This document shows, piece by piece, positions 47,683 through 56,500 of a DNA stretch of 64,000 bases; position 1 is the stretch's first letter; each line of letters starts with the position of its first letter. The position numbers and the translations under genes are program-made. Source of the stretch: Flavobacterium branchiarum (GTDB taxonomy: Bacteria > Bacteroidota > Bacteroidia > Flavobacteriales > Flavobacteriaceae); NCBI RefSeq assembly GCF_030409845.1, contig NZ_JAUFQQ010000005.1:1612001-1676000 (forward strand). Reading direction: 5' to 3'. The notes beneath the pieces are model-generated. The model was not told where the DNA came from. It made no database searches and was given only the letters and a program-made list of their open reading frames with translations.

Positions 47683-47907
47683 TTAATTCCTACCATTATT
47701 CCTAACAGGCTTGGACCCCTCTGAAAAAAAATTTGAGATTGAATTAAACAATCCTTTTGATTCTTTTTTCACCTCTCCAGCATTACCCGTATTGGCTTGT
47801 CTATTTTTCGAACGAGCAACATTCAGCTTAATTCGCATCTTTTCAAAATCCTTTATTCTAACATCAACATCTGATTTAACATCTCTAAACTTCAATACTT
47901 TAGCCAT
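47683..47907 (-). CDS. Small basic protein divergent from roadblock module 2
   Basis: A 74-residue protein, strongly basic, with DVDVRIKDFEKMRI near the N-terminus and SKGLFNSISNFF toward the end. The N-terminal part matches the 48-residue protein at 37878-38024. Each is divergent from a roadblock pair. It has no signal peptide. It may be the partner of the roadblock proteins; function unknown. Confidence 0.7.
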   Translation of the reverse strand: MAKVLKFRDVKSDVDVRIKDFEKMRIKLNVARSKNRQANTGNAGEVKKESKGLFNSISNFFSEGSKPVRNNGRN

Positions 47908-48009
47908 AAACTCATATATTAAATTAAAACTTAACTAATTATCAACACTACTCACAATAATACGTAATTTATTTTAATTATTAACAACTGAATACGTAAA
48001 ATTCATAAG

Positions 48010-48017
48010 TAATTTTG
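48010..48017 (+). promoter_or_regulatory. -7 box of roadblock module 2
   Basis: TAATTTTG fits TAnnTTTG exactly and lies 52 bases before the ATG at 48070. Confidence 0.45.
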
Positions 48018-48069
48018 ATTAAATTAGCTAAATAAATTATTTTTTAACAACTCCCCAAATATCCTCACT

Positions 48070-48426
48070 ATGAATGAAATCACTACCATCCTAAATGAGT
48101 TTTTAATTCAAACCAAATCAACATCGGCACTAATATCGGGTGTAAAAGGAAAACTAATTACTTCCTTACACTTAGACTATAGCGATAGTGTAGCTACAAT
48201 GAGCGATGCAATTATATCTATGAGCGAGAAATTCCTATCCGACTTAGACAAAGGTGCTCTAAAACAATTATATCTTAAAACTACCGATGGCGTTGCTGTT
48301 GCAAACAAAATAAACAATTCCCACAGCATTATCGTTTTCTCAAATGACGGTAGCAACCTCGGGTTATTTTTACGTAATATCGATGAATTAGCTACTCAAC
48401 TTAACAAAATCAGTCTATTAAAATAA
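48070..48426 (+). CDS. Roadblock/LC7-like protein, module 2 (first protein)
   Basis: A 118-residue protein with the same pattern as the one at 37255-37584: SALISGVKGKLITSLHLDYSD, GALKQLYLKTTDGVAVANK, HSIIVFSNDGSNLGLFLRNI. The downstream roadblock gene begins 29 bases after its stop. The module is inserted between the DksA-like gene and lspA, which in many Bacteroidota lie side by side after ileS. Confidence 0.72.
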   Translation: MNEITTILNEFLIQTKSTSALISGVKGKLITSLHLDYSDSVATMSDAIISMSEKFLSDLDKGALKQLYLKTTDGVAVANKINNSHSIIVFSNDGSNLGLFLRNIDELATQLNKISLLK

Positions 48427-48455
48427 TTAATAATCAACTAATCCCCAAAAAAATT

Positions 48456-48836
48456 ATGAGCAACGACTTTTTAAATGTTTTTCTTACTGAAATGAAAACA
48501 AACGTAAATGGTTTTATAGCTGTCGCTGTAACCGAAATCGAAACTGGATTAAGCTATGGCAACATTAGTATTGATTCAGCATTTGATCCTGAATTAGCCT
48601 CTGCATACAATCTTGAGGTAGTTAAAGCTAAATTAAGCGCAGTAAAAGCATTGAACCTAAATCAAGACATTGAAGATATTTTGATCACACTGACCAGTCA
48701 AATTCATATTATCGACATCTCCCCCAACAACAAATTCATGGTCTATCTAGTTGCTGACTCAGCAAAAGCCAACTTAGGGATGACAAGAGCTGTTTTAAGA
48801 AAACACAAAGCTGATTTAGAAAAAAACCTAGCATAA
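48456..48836 (+). CDS. Roadblock/LC7-like protein, module 2 (second protein)
   Basis: A 126-residue protein closely related to the one at 36863-37237: GFIAVAVTEIETGLSYG, ELASAYNLEVVKAKLSAVKAL, DILITLTSQIHIIDIS and DSAKANLGMTRAVLRKH. The central helix and C-terminal strand are the most conserved parts. It ends at a strong terminator. Presumed cytosolic regulator working with its partner; no GTPase is nearby. Confidence 0.75.
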   Translation: MSNDFLNVFLTEMKTNVNGFIAVAVTEIETGLSYGNISIDSAFDPELASAYNLEVVKAKLSAVKALNLNQDIEDILITLTSQIHIIDISPNNKFMVYLVADSAKANLGMTRAVLRKHKADLEKNLA

Positions 48837-48910
48837 TTACTATTTCAATTAAGCTACATACAGATAAGTCAAAACTAATTTTAAAATCTTAGTTCCTCTT
48901 ATTATCACAA

Positions 48911-48942
48911 AAAAAAACGCTCCTTAAAATAGGAGCGTTTTT
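48911..48942. terminator. Bidirectional terminator between roadblock module 2 and the DksA-like gene
   Basis: A 12-base perfect stem (48913-48924 and 48931-48942), loop TAAAAT, with A- and T-runs on the two sides. Confidence 0.85.
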
Positions 48943-48958
48943 CATTTATGTTTAAAAA

Positions 48959-49339
48959 TTATCTTTGCAAATTTTTAGCTTCAATACTCATAGTAGCATG
49001 AGGAACTATTTTCAATCTTTCTTTACCAATTAATTTCCCTGTTACTTTGCATACACCGTAAGTTTTATTTTCTACACGGAATAGCGCATTCTTTAAATCT
49101 CGAATAAACTTTTCTTGTCTGATAGCTAACTGCGAGTTTGCTTCTTTGGACATCGTTTCGCTTCCTTCTTCGAATGCTTTAAACGTTGGAGATGTATCAT
49201 CGGTACCATTATTTAAATCATTCATATAAGCACTTTTAATCAAGTCTAAATCTGCTTGCGCTTTTTGTATTTTGCTTAAAATGATCTCTTTGAACTCCGC
49301 TAAATCAGCGTCAGAGTATCTTGTAATTTCATCTACCAT
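48959..49339 (-). CDS. DksA/TraR-family protein with a degenerate zinc finger
   Basis: A 126-residue coiled-coil protein of the DksA/TraR family, which binds the RNA polymerase secondary channel. Helices at about 10-80 carry the acidic loop region, and the C-terminal part YGVCKVTGKLIGKERL to SIEAK corresponds to the zinc finger. Only the first of the four cysteines is kept; the others are replaced, as is usual in Bacteroidota relatives. It follows ileS by 7 bases, so the two form an operon. Confidence 0.87.
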   Translation of the reverse strand: MVDEITRYSDADLAEFKEIILSKIQKAQADLDLIKSAYMNDLNNGTDDTSPTFKAFEEGSETMSKEANSQLAIRQEKFIRDLKNALFRVENKTYGVCKVTGKLIGKERLKIVPHATMSIEAKNLQR

Positions 49340-49346
49340 CTTATAT

Positions 49347-52300
49347 TTATTTTGAAATTAATATCGTTGTTTTAATATCATCAAACTCAATTTCTACGCC
49401 GCTTTCTAATTCGTCTAAGAAAACCAAGCTATCAGTTAATGTCTCAGACTTGATATAGTCTTCGTTTTTAAGAATAGCATTTTCTAATATACCACTTCTT
49501 TTTATTTGTACCTTTATTTTATCGGTTACTTCAAATCCAGAATCTTTACGGATATTTTGAATTCTATTAACCAATTCCCTTGCGATACCCTCATTTTTCA
49601 ATTCTTCCGTGATTGTAATATCAAGCGCAACCGTTATTCCGTTTGAATTAGCAACCAACCAACCTTCGATATCTTGTGACGTGATTTCGACATCTTCTAA
49701 GGATAAAGTTACACTTTTTCCTGCAATAACAATATCCAATGAACCTTCCTTATCTAACTGACTGATTTGTTGCGCAGTAAAAGATTGTATCTCCTTGGAA
49801 ATCAACCCCATATCTTTACCAAATCGTGGACCTAAGGCCTTAAAATTAGGCTTAATTTGCTTCACCAAAACACCCGAAGCGTCATCTAAAAGGACAATTT
49901 CTTTTACATTAACCTCAGCTTTAACTAGCTCAGAAACTGCTTCAATTTCACTACGCTGATTGTCGTCAAGTACTGGAATCATTACCTTTTGCAATGGTTG
50001 ACGTACCTTAATCATCTCCTTCTTACGAAGTGATAAAACGAGTGAAGAGATCGTTTGTGCTTTCTGCATTTTACTCTCTAACGTTTTATTAACAAAGTTT
50101 TCAACGTATTTTGGAAACTCTGCCAAATGTACGCTATCGAAATTTTCTGACTGTGTTGAAGTTGTTAAGTCTCTGTAAAGCTTATCCATAAAGAAAGGAG
50201 CTATTGGAGCACTTAATTTACTTATAGTCAACAAACAAGTATAAAGAGTCTGATATGCAGCTATTTTATCATGCGCATACTCCCCTTTCCAAAAACGACG
50301 ACGACATAAACGAACGTACCAGTTACTTAAGTTCTCTTGAACAAAGTCTGATATTGCACGAGCCGCTTTTGTTGGTTCATAATCAGCGTAAAAAGCATCT
50401 ACTTCTTTGATAAGCGAATTTAATTCAGAAATAATCCATTGATCAATTTCTGGTCTTTCGTTTAACGGAATTTCTGCTTCAGCATATTTAAATCCATCAA
50501 TATTCGCATACAATGAAAAGAACGAATAGGTATTATATAATGTTCCGAAGAATTTTCGACGAACCTCAGCAATTCCCTCAATATCAAATTTCAAGTTATC
50601 CCAAGGGTTTGCATTTGAAATCATATACCAACGCGTCGCATCTGGACCGTATTCTTCTAATGTTTTAAATGGATCTGTTGCATTACCCAAACGTTTAGAC
50701 ATTTTCTGTCCGTTTTTATCTAAAACTAATCCGTTTGAAACAACATTTTTGTAAGCTACTTTATCAAAAACTAATGTTCCGATTGCATGCAATGTATAAA
50801 ACCAACCACGTGTTTGATCTACACCTTCAGCAATAAAATCAGCAGGAAAGTCTTTATTTCCATCAATTTTATCTTTGTTTTCGAAAGGATAATGCCATTG
50901 CGCATATGGCATAGCTCCTGAATCAAACCAAACATCAATTAAATCAGCTTCACGTTGCATTGGTTTTCCTGATGGAGAAACCAAAGTAATCTTGTCAACT
51001 ATATTTTTATGCAAATCGATTAAATCATAATTGCTTTCGCTCATATTCCCGATTTCAAAACCTTTAAACGGATTTTCTGTTTGAAAACCTGCTTCTATAG
51101 ATTTTTCGATTTCATTGTATAATTCTTCTACTGATCCGATTAGAATTTCTTCTTGTTTATCTTCAGTTCTCCATATTGGCAATGGAATTCCCCAATAACG
51201 TGAACGTGATAAATTCCAGTCATTGGCATTTTTTAACCAATTTCCAAAACGACCCTCTCCTGTTGCTTTTGGCTTCCAGTTGATTGTTTCGTTAAGATCG
51301 AACATCTTATCTCTAACATCGGTGATTTTTATAAACCATGAATCAAGAGGGTAATATAATAGAGGTTCATCCGTTCTCCAGCTATGTGGATAACTATGCA
51401 CATATTTCTCTACCTTAAATGCTTTATTTTCTTCTTTAAGACGAATAGCAATCTCTACATCTACTGAGCGTTCTGGCGCAGTACCTTCGTCATAATATTC
51501 ATTTTTCACGTATTTACCAGCGTATTCACCTACATGCGAAGTGAATTTACCTTGTAAATCGACCAAAGGAACCGGATTACCATTTTCGTCCAATACTAAC
51601 ATTGGTGGAATTTCTGGCTTAGCTTCTTTAGCAACTTTAGCATCATCTGCTCCAAATGTAGGCGCAGTATGTACAATTCCTGTTCCGTCTTCGGTAGTCA
51701 CAAAATCTCCTGAGATTACTCTAAAAGCATTTTCAGCGTTTTGATAAGGCAACACAAAAGGCAACAATTGCTCATAACGAATACCAACTAAATCTAAACC
51801 TTTAGACTCAGTAAGCACTTGATATGGAATCTTTTTATCCCCGCTTTTGAAATTTTCAAAAGCAGCAATATCAGTACTTTCGAAGAAACCTTTGCTAAAT
51901 TGTTTTCCTACTAAGTTTTTAGCTAAAACAACATTGATTGGTTCAAATGTATATTGATTGAATGTTTTAACTAAAACATAGTCAATTTTTGGACCAACTG
52001 TTAATGCAGTATTACTTGGTAATGTCCAAGGAGTTGTTGTCCAAGCTAGAATATGAATATCACCAAACCCTTGAAGAAAACTTGGTAATGTTTCATTTAG
52101 CGCTTTAAATTGAGCTACGACTGTTGTATCTGTAACATCTCTATAACTTCCGGGTTGATTTACTTCGTGTGAAGACAATCCTGTTCCTGCTTTTGGAGAA
52201 TAAGGCTGAACGGTATAACCTTTGTACATCAAACCTTTATTATAGATTTGTTTTAAAAGCCACCAAACCGATTCCATATATTTTGGTTTATAGGTTACAT

Positions 52301-52748
52301 ATGGATCTTCCATATCTACCCAATATCCCATTTTTTCAGTTAAATCATTCCATACATCAGTATAACGCATTACGGTTTTTTTACACGCTTCGTTATATTC
52401 TTCGATAGAAATTGTTTTTCCGATATCTTCTTTGGTAATACCTAATTCTTTTTCAGTACCTAATTCTACAGGTAATCCATGGGTATCCCATCCAGCTTTA
52501 CGTTTTACCTGAAAGCCTTTTTGAGTTTTATATCTACAAAAAATATCTTTAATTGCACGTGCCATCACGTGGTGAATTCCAGGCAATCCATTTGCCGAAG
52601 GAGGACCTTCGAAAAATACGAAAGGCACTGCTCCTTCGCGAGTAGTTACACTCTTTTCAAATATATTTTCTTTCTTCCAAAAATCAAGTACTTCAGACGC
52701 TACAGTTGGTAAGTCAAGTCCTTTGTATTCAGTAAATTTTGTGCTCAT
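49347..52748 (-). CDS. ileS: Isoleucyl-tRNA synthetase
   Basis: A 1133-residue class I synthetase that charges tRNA-Ile. The first signature is GLPGIHHVMA (about 54-63, a variant of HIGH), the second is KMSKRLGN (about 682). The editing (CP1) domain spans about 190-410, with GTGIVHTAPTFGADD. GWDTHGLPVE (Thr rather than Cys) marks the eukaryote-like type 2 form. The C-terminal anticodon-binding region is complete. It starts an operon with the DksA-like gene. Confidence 0.96.
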   Translation of the reverse strand: MSTKFTEYKGLDLPTVASEVLDFWKKENIFEKSVTTREGAVPFVFFEGPPSANGLPGIHHVMARAIKDIFCRYKTQKGFQVKRKAGWDTHGLPVELGTEKELGITKEDIGKTISIEEYNEACKKTVMRYTDVWNDLTEKMGYWVDMEDPYVTYKPKYMESVWWLLKQIYNKGLMYKGYTVQPYSPKAGTGLSSHEVNQPGSYRDVTDTTVVAQFKALNETLPSFLQGFGDIHILAWTTTPWTLPSNTALTVGPKIDYVLVKTFNQYTFEPINVVLAKNLVGKQFSKGFFESTDIAAFENFKSGDKKIPYQVLTESKGLDLVGIRYEQLLPFVLPYQNAENAFRVISGDFVTTEDGTGIVHTAPTFGADDAKVAKEAKPEIPPMLVLDENGNPVPLVDLQGKFTSHVGEYAGKYVKNEYYDEGTAPERSVDVEIAIRLKEENKAFKVEKYVHSYPHSWRTDEPLLYYPLDSWFIKITDVRDKMFDLNETINWKPKATGEGRFGNWLKNANDWNLSRSRYWGIPLPIWRTEDKQEEILIGSVEELYNEIEKSIEAGFQTENPFKGFEIGNMSESNYDLIDLHKNIVDKITLVSPSGKPMQREADLIDVWFDSGAMPYAQWHYPFENKDKIDGNKDFPADFIAEGVDQTRGWFYTLHAIGTLVFDKVAYKNVVSNGLVLDKNGQKMSKRLGNATDPFKTLEEYGPDATRWYMISNANPWDNLKFDIEGIAEVRRKFFGTLYNTYSFFSLYANIDGFKYAEAEIPLNERPEIDQWIISELNSLIKEVDAFYADYEPTKAARAISDFVQENLSNWYVRLCRRRFWKGEYAHDKIAAYQTLYTCLLTISKLSAPIAPFFMDKLYRDLTTSTQSENFDSVHLAEFPKYVENFVNKTLESKMQKAQTISSLVLSLRKKEMIKVRQPLQKVMIPVLDDNQRSEIEAVSELVKAEVNVKEIVLLDDASGVLVKQIKPNFKALGPRFGKDMGLISKEIQSFTAQQISQLDKEGSLDIVIAGKSVTLSLEDVEITSQDIEGWLVANSNGITVALDITITEELKNEGIARELVNRIQNIRKDSGFEVTDKIKVQIKRSGILENAILKNEDYIKSETLTDSLVFLDELESGVEIEFDDIKTTILISK

Positions 52749-52934
52749 TTTATCCTTTTCTTAAATCGAAGTGCGAAAGTAAGGAATTTTGATTTTTTTA
52801 GCCACCAATTCACTAATTAAATTTGTTAATACATTTATAATTCCGCATTTATCAAAAAAAATATTGATTTAAACGAAAATATTTTCCCGAAAATTAAAAA
52901 CGAACATCAAATCATATGAAAATACAATCCTGTT

Positions 52935-53648
52935 TTAAGAAAATATTTCTTTCAAAACATCTATTGATTTCGGCCTTTTAAAACCATCAAGATGGAAGCT
53001 ATAATAGTCTATCAAAATCTTTAAAAGCAATTGTCTTTCAATAACATGAAACACTTTTTGATCGTTATCAAACTTCAGATCTATGAGCTTCTTAAATAGA
53101 GTAGTTTCATGTTCAGTAAGCGCACTCATCCCATGAAAAAGAGTAAACACACCTTCATTCATTTCAAAAAACGGCAGGTCTGCATCCGAAACATCGGGAT
53201 AAAAGCCTAAATATTTAGTAGTTTCCAACATCAAAATCAAATGAAAATTGGTTATTTCATCATGTTGGTCAAGCCAAAACAAGGCTGTTTCTAGGAAAAT
53301 AAAAAGAGATTCATTCTTCTCTTCTTCCTGAATAGAATAATGTAAAATTTCCGAAACAAACATTACAATCGTACTTTTAATAATATCAGTATGAATCGTC
53401 TGAAAAGGTATTCCGATTTTGATTTCTTTAAAATTTTCTAATGTGCCTTTATTTTTATGCACAGCCTCAATCTCAAGAATAGTTAGTGGCTGAAAATAAG
53501 CGATTTTTTGGCTTGATTTTCGAGTAGAAAAAGCATCTCTAACAAAATATGTTTTGAGTCCATGAGAAAGCGTAAAGCACTTAGCAATCAAGCTTTTTTC
53601 TTGAAATTTTATAGCCGAAATAACAATAGCTTTGGTTTTTACTTGCAA
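52935..53648 (-). CDS. recO: DNA repair protein RecO
   Basis: A 237-residue recombination mediator that loads RecA with RecR. The N-terminal OB fold (TKAIVISAIKFQEKSLIAKCF) and the helical C-terminus (LKILIDYYSFHLDGFKRPKSIDVLKEIF) match Bacteroidota RecO. The usual zinc-binding cysteines are absent, as in this lineage. It lies 96 bases downstream of the PorZ-like gene on the same strand. Confidence 0.9.
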   Translation of the reverse strand: MQVKTKAIVISAIKFQEKSLIAKCFTLSHGLKTYFVRDAFSTRKSSQKIAYFQPLTILEIEAVHKNKGTLENFKEIKIGIPFQTIHTDIIKSTIVMFVSEILHYSIQEEEKNESLFIFLETALFWLDQHDEITNFHLILMLETTKYLGFYPDVSDADLPFFEMNEGVFTLFHGMSALTEHETTLFKKLIDLKFDNDQKVFHVIERQLLLKILIDYYSFHLDGFKRPKSIDVLKEIFS

Positions 53649-53744
53649 AATTTGATGATTCTATTTTTTAGACTTACTTAGATGTTTTTTAGATTTTCGG
53701 AAAATGAATTACTGAGAGTAAACACTGGTACCGAACACTGATGA

Positions 53745-56033
53745 TTATCTTATAATCATTACTTTTTTTACTTTAGTTTCACCACCATCTTCTGCCGAAA
53801 CAATAATCATATATACTCCAGAAGCTACTTTGTGTTTACCAAAAGCAGTTGTATCCCATTCAACTGTTCCTCCCACTGATGTTGTTTCATATACCAAATT
53901 ATCTTCTATATCAGTAATTTTAATATTGGCTTTATCAAGTAATCCAGCAATTTTTACTGTTCCAAAAAACTCTGGACGCACAGGATTTGGATACACATAT
54001 ACGTTGTTCAAATTTTCATTGGCTTGAGTTGCGATTCCTTTATAAGAAATCATTCCTTTATTTGTAGCTATGTAAACTTCTCCTGTAGTACTGTTTATCC
54101 CAATGTCATTGATTTGATTACTCGGCAATGGTGAATTATCTGTAGTAAAATGATACTTAGTCTCTTGTCCATTTGGTGAAACAAAAAACACACCAGAATC
54201 AGCTGTACCAATCCATTTATTATTTGCCCCATCAACAACAATTGTAGTAATAAATTGTTCATAGAGTAATTCCTGAGCCAAGCCGTCATCCATAATAATT
54301 ATCGGATTCGCTTTTAGTTGATTTTCTGTTCTAAAGTTATTTACATTACTCAAAACACGAAGTCCTCTTGTCGTTCCAATCCAAAGCTGATTTTTAGCAT
54401 CTACAGCAACAGCTCTTACATCTATGGCCGGTAAATTACCTGCATCAAGACCTTGTGTCATTTTTTTTACTGTATTTGTACTTTCGTTAAAACCAATTAC
54501 ACCATCTCTATTTGTACCCATCCATTTTGTACTATTGTTATCAATAACCATAGTACCAAAACTTGTGTCTTCTGCCTTAATAAGAGCCGTACTAATAGGG
54601 AATGTTTGCCACTGCCCATTTGTTCTCAACACCTTTAATCCATTTTTTATCAAACTATTAGTTACCCATAAATTTCCAGCCTTATCAAAAGCAGTTCCAT
54701 TAATTCTAACATCTATATAACCAGGACCTAAAAACGTCAGAGTCTCTAACCCACTATTTACTTGATTGTATAAAATTGAAGGGCTATCATTTTCTATTTT
54801 TAATAGTCCCGAAAAAAATGAACTCACATAAACTTGATTCTCATTATTAGGATTAACAATAACCCTTGTCATTGATTTAGCCTGAAGTACTTTTTCATAT
54901 GGTATATTCAACCACCCTGTTGTATTGAATTTACTAATTCCATAACTATCTAAAGGATACGGATTATAAACCGAATTATAATTTCCATAAACTGCCCAAA
55001 GAACACTTGGCGTAACATTTATAGCAAAAATATCATTCCGCGACGGACCTATTGGCATTGTATTCTCAAAAACTGAAGCTCCAGAAAGTTTAGAAACATA
55101 AAGTCCATTTTCATCTGTACCTATGTATATATCATCGCCAATAGCAGTTGCACAAGTAAAACTTAAAGCTGTCGCAGCGACATCGCTATTGTTTATCTGG
55201 CGCAATAAAATCATTTGGTTGTTGTATACATAAACTGTATTTGCAGTGGTTATAAACAAATTATGGTTTTTAGCTCTCATATCTTTCGCTGGTGAAGGAA
55301 GTGACATAACTCCAACAAAAATATCTTGACTCGAATCATAATTGCTAACGTATCCAGAAGTATTGATTACGATAAGTTTTGTATCGTTAGTCTCTATACT
55401 TGACCAATCCCCCCCTGTAACAACAGTCCACTGACTGTAATCAACTAAATTAGCATTTGCTACACTAGCTCTCCTAATACCACTATTAGTAGCAGCATAA
55501 ATAAAGCCATTATAAATTGTAGTTTGTCTCACATTAATCTGCGCTCCGTTATCTCCAATGAAATAAGTATCTCCAAATTGTAATGTTTTTAAATTAAACT
55601 GAACAATTCCAAAATCACATGAAATATAAACCACTCCGTCATATTCAACAAAATGATTTATTTTTTTAAGATTAGCAGGAAGTTGTTTATTTATAATATC
55701 AACAACTTTTACAATACTTCCATCAGATTCATTGACAACCGTAATCAATCCGTTTTCATAACCAATAAGTGTTCTACGGAATAATTCACTGTGATATAAC
55801 GAAGAAATAGTTTGCCCCGAAAGACCATCAACAGTATTTATAGTCTTAACAATATTTGTCGCCGTATTTTTAGAGAACAATGCATTATCGGTAGCGGCAT
55901 AAATCCCAACAGAAGAATCCGAGATATCTTTAATATGATTATACGAGAAATACCCTTGCCACATGAGCTTATTTTGTGCAAAACCAAATTGCATTAGCAA
56001 CAAAACCAAAACATAAAGAATTTTTCTTTCCAT
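53745..56033 (-). CDS. porZ: PorZ-like two-component-regulator-propeller protein with T9SS sorting domain
   Basis: A 762-residue exported protein. It has a signal peptide (1-20), many two-component-regulator-type propeller blades (for example IYAATDNALFSKN, LWIGTTRGLRVLSN, NKWIGTADSGVFFV, VYIATNKGMISYKG) forming probably two beta-propellers, and a C-terminal type A sorting domain (YVYPNPVRPEFFG to the end). This order and the length match PorZ of Porphyromonas (about 776 residues), a surface protein of the type IX secretion attachment complex. The assignment rests on architecture. Confidence 0.8.
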   Translation of the reverse strand: MERKILYVLVLLLMQFGFAQNKLMWQGYFSYNHIKDISDSSVGIYAATDNALFSKNTATNIVKTINTVDGLSGQTISSLYHSELFRRTLIGYENGLITVVNESDGSIVKVVDIINKQLPANLKKINHFVEYDGVVYISCDFGIVQFNLKTLQFGDTYFIGDNGAQINVRQTTIYNGFIYAATNSGIRRASVANANLVDYSQWTVVTGGDWSSIETNDTKLIVINTSGYVSNYDSSQDIFVGVMSLPSPAKDMRAKNHNLFITTANTVYVYNNQMILLRQINNSDVAATALSFTCATAIGDDIYIGTDENGLYVSKLSGASVFENTMPIGPSRNDIFAINVTPSVLWAVYGNYNSVYNPYPLDSYGISKFNTTGWLNIPYEKVLQAKSMTRVIVNPNNENQVYVSSFFSGLLKIENDSPSILYNQVNSGLETLTFLGPGYIDVRINGTAFDKAGNLWVTNSLIKNGLKVLRTNGQWQTFPISTALIKAEDTSFGTMVIDNNSTKWMGTNRDGVIGFNESTNTVKKMTQGLDAGNLPAIDVRAVAVDAKNQLWIGTTRGLRVLSNVNNFRTENQLKANPIIIMDDGLAQELLYEQFITTIVVDGANNKWIGTADSGVFFVSPNGQETKYHFTTDNSPLPSNQINDIGINSTTGEVYIATNKGMISYKGIATQANENLNNVYVYPNPVRPEFFGTVKIAGLLDKANIKITDIEDNLVYETTSVGGTVEWDTTAFGKHKVASGVYMIIVSAEDGGETKVKKVMIIR

Positions 56034-56500
56034 TATCTATACCTAAAGTTGGTTTCACAAATATAATACAAACCACAGTATTTGGATTTCGATAAGGTAT
56101 AAATAAAAAGTCTTCAAATTTTCCGAGGCTATATCTTAGCAGCGAAAAGTATTCTATTAACTAACGAGATTATTGAAAGATAGTATTTGATTATTCTGCT
56201 TGTGACTTAAATCTAAATATTTAAAAAACAGAATTAAAATCACTGCCAAAAAAGTAAGAATAAAACTTTAAAGCTGTGTTTTTTATTGTTAAATAAATTA
56301 TTTTGAAAGTTTATTGTTACATTTTTAATTAAAATACGTATTTTTCGCACATCTAAAATTATAATATCTCTCCCTTTTTTTCAATTTTCATTGATTACCC
56401 TCTAAATAACTACTCCCCATTAAGTTATTTTTTGACAATTAAGTTTATTCTAAAACTTAAAAAAAACAGATTCAATAACCTACTAAAACCAAAATGCAAA
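56034..56500. other. Intergenic region between porZ and vgrG
   Basis: A 467-base gap. The minus-strand box TATATTTG (complement of 56058-56065) is the likely porZ promoter, 24 bases from its ATG. I see no good -7 box for vgrG. No other gene is supported; the in-frame extension of vgrG from 56432 has no family-like sequence. Confidence 0.5.

Noticed and set aside
56432..56500. Longer vgrG start
   Set aside because: The added 23 residues are Lys/Asn-rich and do not match the VgrG N-terminus, whereas MSKFSDQV fits the expected first strand.
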